From CAVYBY01 sp963766935 (GTDB lineage Bacteria > Actinomycetota > UBA4738 > HRBIN12), in contig CAVYBY010000008.1 in assembly GCA_963766935.1 (NCBI GenBank), forward strand, positions 124,001 through 188,000: 64,000 nt of DNA. The letters are read 5' to 3'. Of the stretch, positions 61,658-64,000 are shown one piece after another. A model generated the notes under the pieces. It saw only the letters and a list, made by a program, of their open reading frames with translations. It did not search any database and had not been told where the DNA came from. The position numbers and the translations under genes are program-made. How positions within the stretch are numbered: position 1 is the first letter of the stretch; every line of letters starts with the position of its first letter.

Positions 61658-62745
61658 GCTTCGACCCCTGCCCATGCCCGGTCGGCACCCAGCGTCACTC
61701 GGAGCGTCTGGAGAACCATGTGCGCGATCCAACGACGCGCGCGCCCCGGCGGCCGTCTCCATCCTTGGTCCACGATCGCGGTAAGTCCTTGGAGCAGCTG
61801 CTCGCGAACGATCACGGGGTCGAACATCTCGATCACTGCCGCGCGGCCTTCTGTGTTCGGCGACAGCCGCCCTTCGGCGTACTGCCGGTGCAGCTCGTTG
61901 AGCCGGGCTTCGGCGGCATCGACCGTGTCGACGGCGTCGGCACCGGGGAACGGGTACGTCCACATCACATACCGTCCGTTCGCGAGGGCCTCGAGGACCA
62001 GGTTCGAAAGACCGTCGTGCGCCGTCGGCCGGACGTAGATCGTTGTCCGAGCCATGACCGCATCCATGTCGCCGACCCAACCCAGGGCCGCGACGTTCGC
62101 GGGCAGCGACTCGGCCGGCGTCGCCCCCAGCAGGAAGAACTGGATGTCCGGCCGTCTGCTCGCGAGCTCGAGGACGAACTCGAGCCCGTAGAGCTCACCA
62201 CGATCCTGCAGGGCGTACGCGAGGACCGCGAAACGCGGCGGCAAGGCCGGCGCGGGATGCGGCACATGCGGGGGCGTGATCCGCACGACTTCCGCCTCGA
62301 TGCCGGCGCCGGTCAATTCGTCCCGAAGCCATGACGCCACGCACCAGTGCCACGACCGCTCCGCGAAGGCCCGGGATGCGAAGGGCGCATGCAGGACGAC
62401 GTCGCTCCCGATCCACAGCGTGAGGGTCGGTATCCCCAATCGTGCAAGCCAGATCTCGAGCCGCTTCAGATCGCGCCGGCCGTACAGGTGCAAGACGACG
62501 TCTCCCGAGACACCGCGCCTGATCCGTTCGAGCCGTGAACGAAAAGCGCCGACACCGGCATCAGGCTGCTCGGTCCGTCGCACGTCGACCCCCGAACCAG
62601 CGAGCAGCGCCGCGGTCCGATCGGCGAACAGCCCCGTGGAAGCGACCGTCACCCGCAACGGCCGCGAACGCGGGCCGGCGCTACGGGCGCCCGCGAAAAC
62701 ACGTTCCGCGCTCGTGTTAGCCGTCTGGACCAATGTCGACTCCAT
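61654..62745 (-). CDS. Glycosyltransferase (GT-B fold)
   Basis: 363 residues. The N-terminal ~60 residues are variable. Then VVLHLYGRRDLKRLEIWLAR and LTLWIGSDVVLHAPFASRAF form the acceptor domain. The donor domain has DIQFFLLGATPAESLPANVA, ALGWVGDMDAVMARTTIYVR and GLSNLVLEALANGRYVMWTY. The distant sequence fits GT4-like enzymes. It overlaps its downstream neighbour by 4 bases. Confidence 0.85.
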   Translation of the reverse strand: MESTLVQTANTSAERVFAGARSAGPRSRPLRVTVASTGLFADRTAALLAGSGVDVRRTEQPDAGVGAFRSRLERIRRGVSGDVVLHLYGRRDLKRLEIWLARLGIPTLTLWIGSDVVLHAPFASRAFAERSWHWCVASWLRDELTGAGIEAEVVRITPPHVPHPAPALPPRFAVLAYALQDRGELYGLEFVLELASRRPDIQFFLLGATPAESLPANVAALGWVGDMDAVMARTTIYVRPTAHDGLSNLVLEALANGRYVMWTYPFPGADAVDTVDAAEARLNELHRQYAEGRLSPNTEGRAAVIEMFDPVIVREQLLQGLTAIVDQGWRRPPGRARRWIAHMVLQTLRVTLGADRAWAGVEA

Positions 62746-62755
62746 CAGCACGGCG

Positions 62756-64000
62756 CTAGGGCAGGATCGTGGCGCCGGGGAACCGGACGAGCAGCTGCGG
62801 ATAGCGAAACACCGTGAGAACTTCGTCCAGCGGGATGCCACGCGGATCTCCGGACACGTGAAGGGCGGCACCTCGGTCCTGGACCAGCGACGTCAACGCC
62901 TTCTCGATCTCTTCCCGAACCCCTTCTTGCCGCTCGTCATCTCGCAGCTCCATCGCGATCACACCGATCTTGCCCTCGTCGAGAAGTCCGGAGGTGCCGT
63001 CGAGCACCGCGGCCTCCCCGCCTTCGACGTCGATTCGAAGAAGGTCGACAAAAGAGACGTCTCGCAGACCCACATCGAGCCGCTCGCACGGGACCTCGAA
63101 CTCCTGGAAGGTTTCGGCATCCACGCCGTCGAAATGCGCCAGGCTGCCGAGCCCCTTCATACGGTCCGGAACTCGCAACCGACGTTCCTCGTCGTCGCGA
63201 TGCGCCGCCTTCGCGACCAGCCGGACCCGGTCGGCGAAGCCGTTCATCTCGATATTGCGGCGGGCAAACTCGACAAGCTCGGGATTGCATTCGTAGGCAA
63301 ACACCTTGCCGCCGGGCCCGACGCGCGCTGCTCCCAAGATCGTCGAGAAGCCGAAACTTGCTCCAACGTCAACGAAGGTCATCCCCGGGCGCAGCCGCCA
63401 CCGCTGCACGAGGTCGGCGAACGGCTGATGAAAGGTGCCGGAAAGCGCGAGCCCCGGCCCGATCGAGAGGTCGTCCGTGGGACACAGCAACCGGGTGCCG
63501 AGCGGTGTCGCGATAAGCACCTCGCCGGCCCCCCATGGAACCGCCCGCAGTGGCTCCGAGATCGGGACGACGCGGTGGGCCGCTGCCTTTGCGAATCGCT
63601 TGGCGGGCCACAACACGCGACGCGTCAGCTGTTGCTTCGCCTTTGTCGTCACTTGGTCGCCGGCCTCGCGCCACAACGCGCGCGCGGACGGGAGTTTCGC
63701 CTCGCCCGATCGCGGAAGCAGGTCCCCGGGCTTCGGGGTCACGCCCCGCTGGCCCTTCCAGCTGTGCTGCCAGTGATGGGCCGCGTACGCGTGCGCGAAC
63801 ACCTCGCGGCGGCGCCACACCTCTCCCCCCGAGTATGGGAAGAAGTAGGCGGGAGGGAAGATGCGAATCCCTTCCCGGCCCTCCCACGCCCCGTCGCGGA
63901 CGACCCTGGTCAAGAGCAGCGGTCCCGTCGAGTGGCTGAGCGGTTCCCTTCGATGGACAAGGCAGGAGGCCGGCAGACGCTCGATCATCTGGCGAGGAAT
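62756..64000 (-). CDS. Glycosyltransferase C-terminal region fused to an FkbM-type methyltransferase (5' end beyond window)
   Basis: The frame is open to the right edge. The first ~75 visible residues (GPLLLTRVVRDGAWEGREGI, RIFPPAYFFPYSGGEVW, YAAHHWQHSWKG) match the C-terminus of DxD-type sugar transferases of the GT32/Gly_transf_sug group. The second part (from about residue 190) is an FkbM methyltransferase: FVDVGASFGFSTILGAARVG, FAYECNPELVEFARRNIEMN and LLRIDVEGGEAAVLDG. It would add a sugar and O-methylate it. The true start is to the right of 64000. An internal ATG at 63988 is not convincing as a start. Confidence 0.8.
   Translation of the reverse strand: MPRQMIERLPASCLVHRREPLSHSTGPLLLTRVVRDGAWEGREGIRIFPPAYFFPYSGGEVWRRREVFAHAYAAHHWQHSWKGQRGVTPKPGDLLPRSGEAKLPSARALWREAGDQVTTKAKQQLTRRVLWPAKRFAKAAAHRVVPISEPLRAVPWGAGEVLIATPLGTRLLCPTDDLSIGPGLALSGTFHQPFADLVQRWRLRPGMTFVDVGASFGFSTILGAARVGPGGKVFAYECNPELVEFARRNIEMNGFADRVRLVAKAAHRDDEERRLRVPDRMKGLGSLAHFDGVDAETFQEFEVPCERLDVGLRDVSFVDLLRIDVEGGEAAVLDGTSGLLDEGKIGVIAMELRDDERQEGVREEIEKALTSLVQDRGAALHVSGDPRGIPLDEVLTVFRYPQLLVRFPGATILP

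Overview
The window is GC-rich throughout and almost fully coding, with many GTG starts, ATGA-type overlaps and start codons only 5-10 bases behind a TAnnnT box. This points to an actinomycetote, probably an early-branching soil lineage. Supporting signs are a divergent IclR regulator facing leuCD, a TCGAAC-N4-GTTCG type SOS box, a sulfocyanin-like blue copper protein, and mini-adaptor RND systems. The lineage call is an inference from gene content, not from a marker-gene tree.

Layout. 1-860: 5' part of dnaX and a long-form SRP RNA, both on the minus strand. 970-8380: small accessory genes (secreted protein, two GNAT genes, tRNA-Ser, paired SGNH hydrolases, an NAD(P)-binding protein, an ArsR/SRPBCC pair, a GAF-GGDEF protein). 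8380-14720: a respiratory operon with a GltD-like flavo-iron-sulfur protein, split cytochrome b, Rieske protein, cytochrome c and a protein built of five tandem blue-copper domains. 14700-20840: Hint-domain lipoprotein, tRNA-Ser, tadA, a zincin, pncB, leuD-leuC and their likely IclR regulator. 20820-34220: secreted paralogs, aldo/keto reductase, MFS exporter, RTX metalloprotease, DoxX, SnoaL, hydrolase, flavin monooxygenase, tRNA-Arg, HAD phosphatase, delta-60 protein and a NarL-type two-component pair. 34300-42020: two heavy-metal-type RND pumps around a miniature adaptor lipoprotein, then another lipoprotein. 42090-44140: UvrD-like helicase under an SOS box.

44157 to the right edge is one long leftward transcription block. 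Its upstream part is a polysaccharide locus: FkbM methyltransferase, several glycosyltransferases, an asparagine-synthetase-like protein, two sulfotransferases, a Tat-exported G8/beta-helix protein, a polymerase/ligase-like membrane protein and a WecA-type initiating transferase. Its downstream part is a compact module: a Tat-exported protein with eight cysteines, a strong hairpin, an HprK-like kinase, an 80-residue protein, a possible 19-codon ORF, an HprK-like paralog without a P-loop, and a PqqD-domain/thioredoxin fusion. I read this as a leader-guided peptide maturation system in which the substrate is oxidised or modified before Tat export. It is the best candidate here for an undescribed system.

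Several patches (about 10.89-13.86, 21.3-21.9, 26.3-26.6, 36.8-41.1 and 43.6-43.85 kb, plus single spots near 2.05 and 58.8 kb) carry dense one-base indels although protein motifs survive in alternating frames. Sequencing or assembly error is the likelier explanation, so genes in these patches are annotated over their full inferred span.
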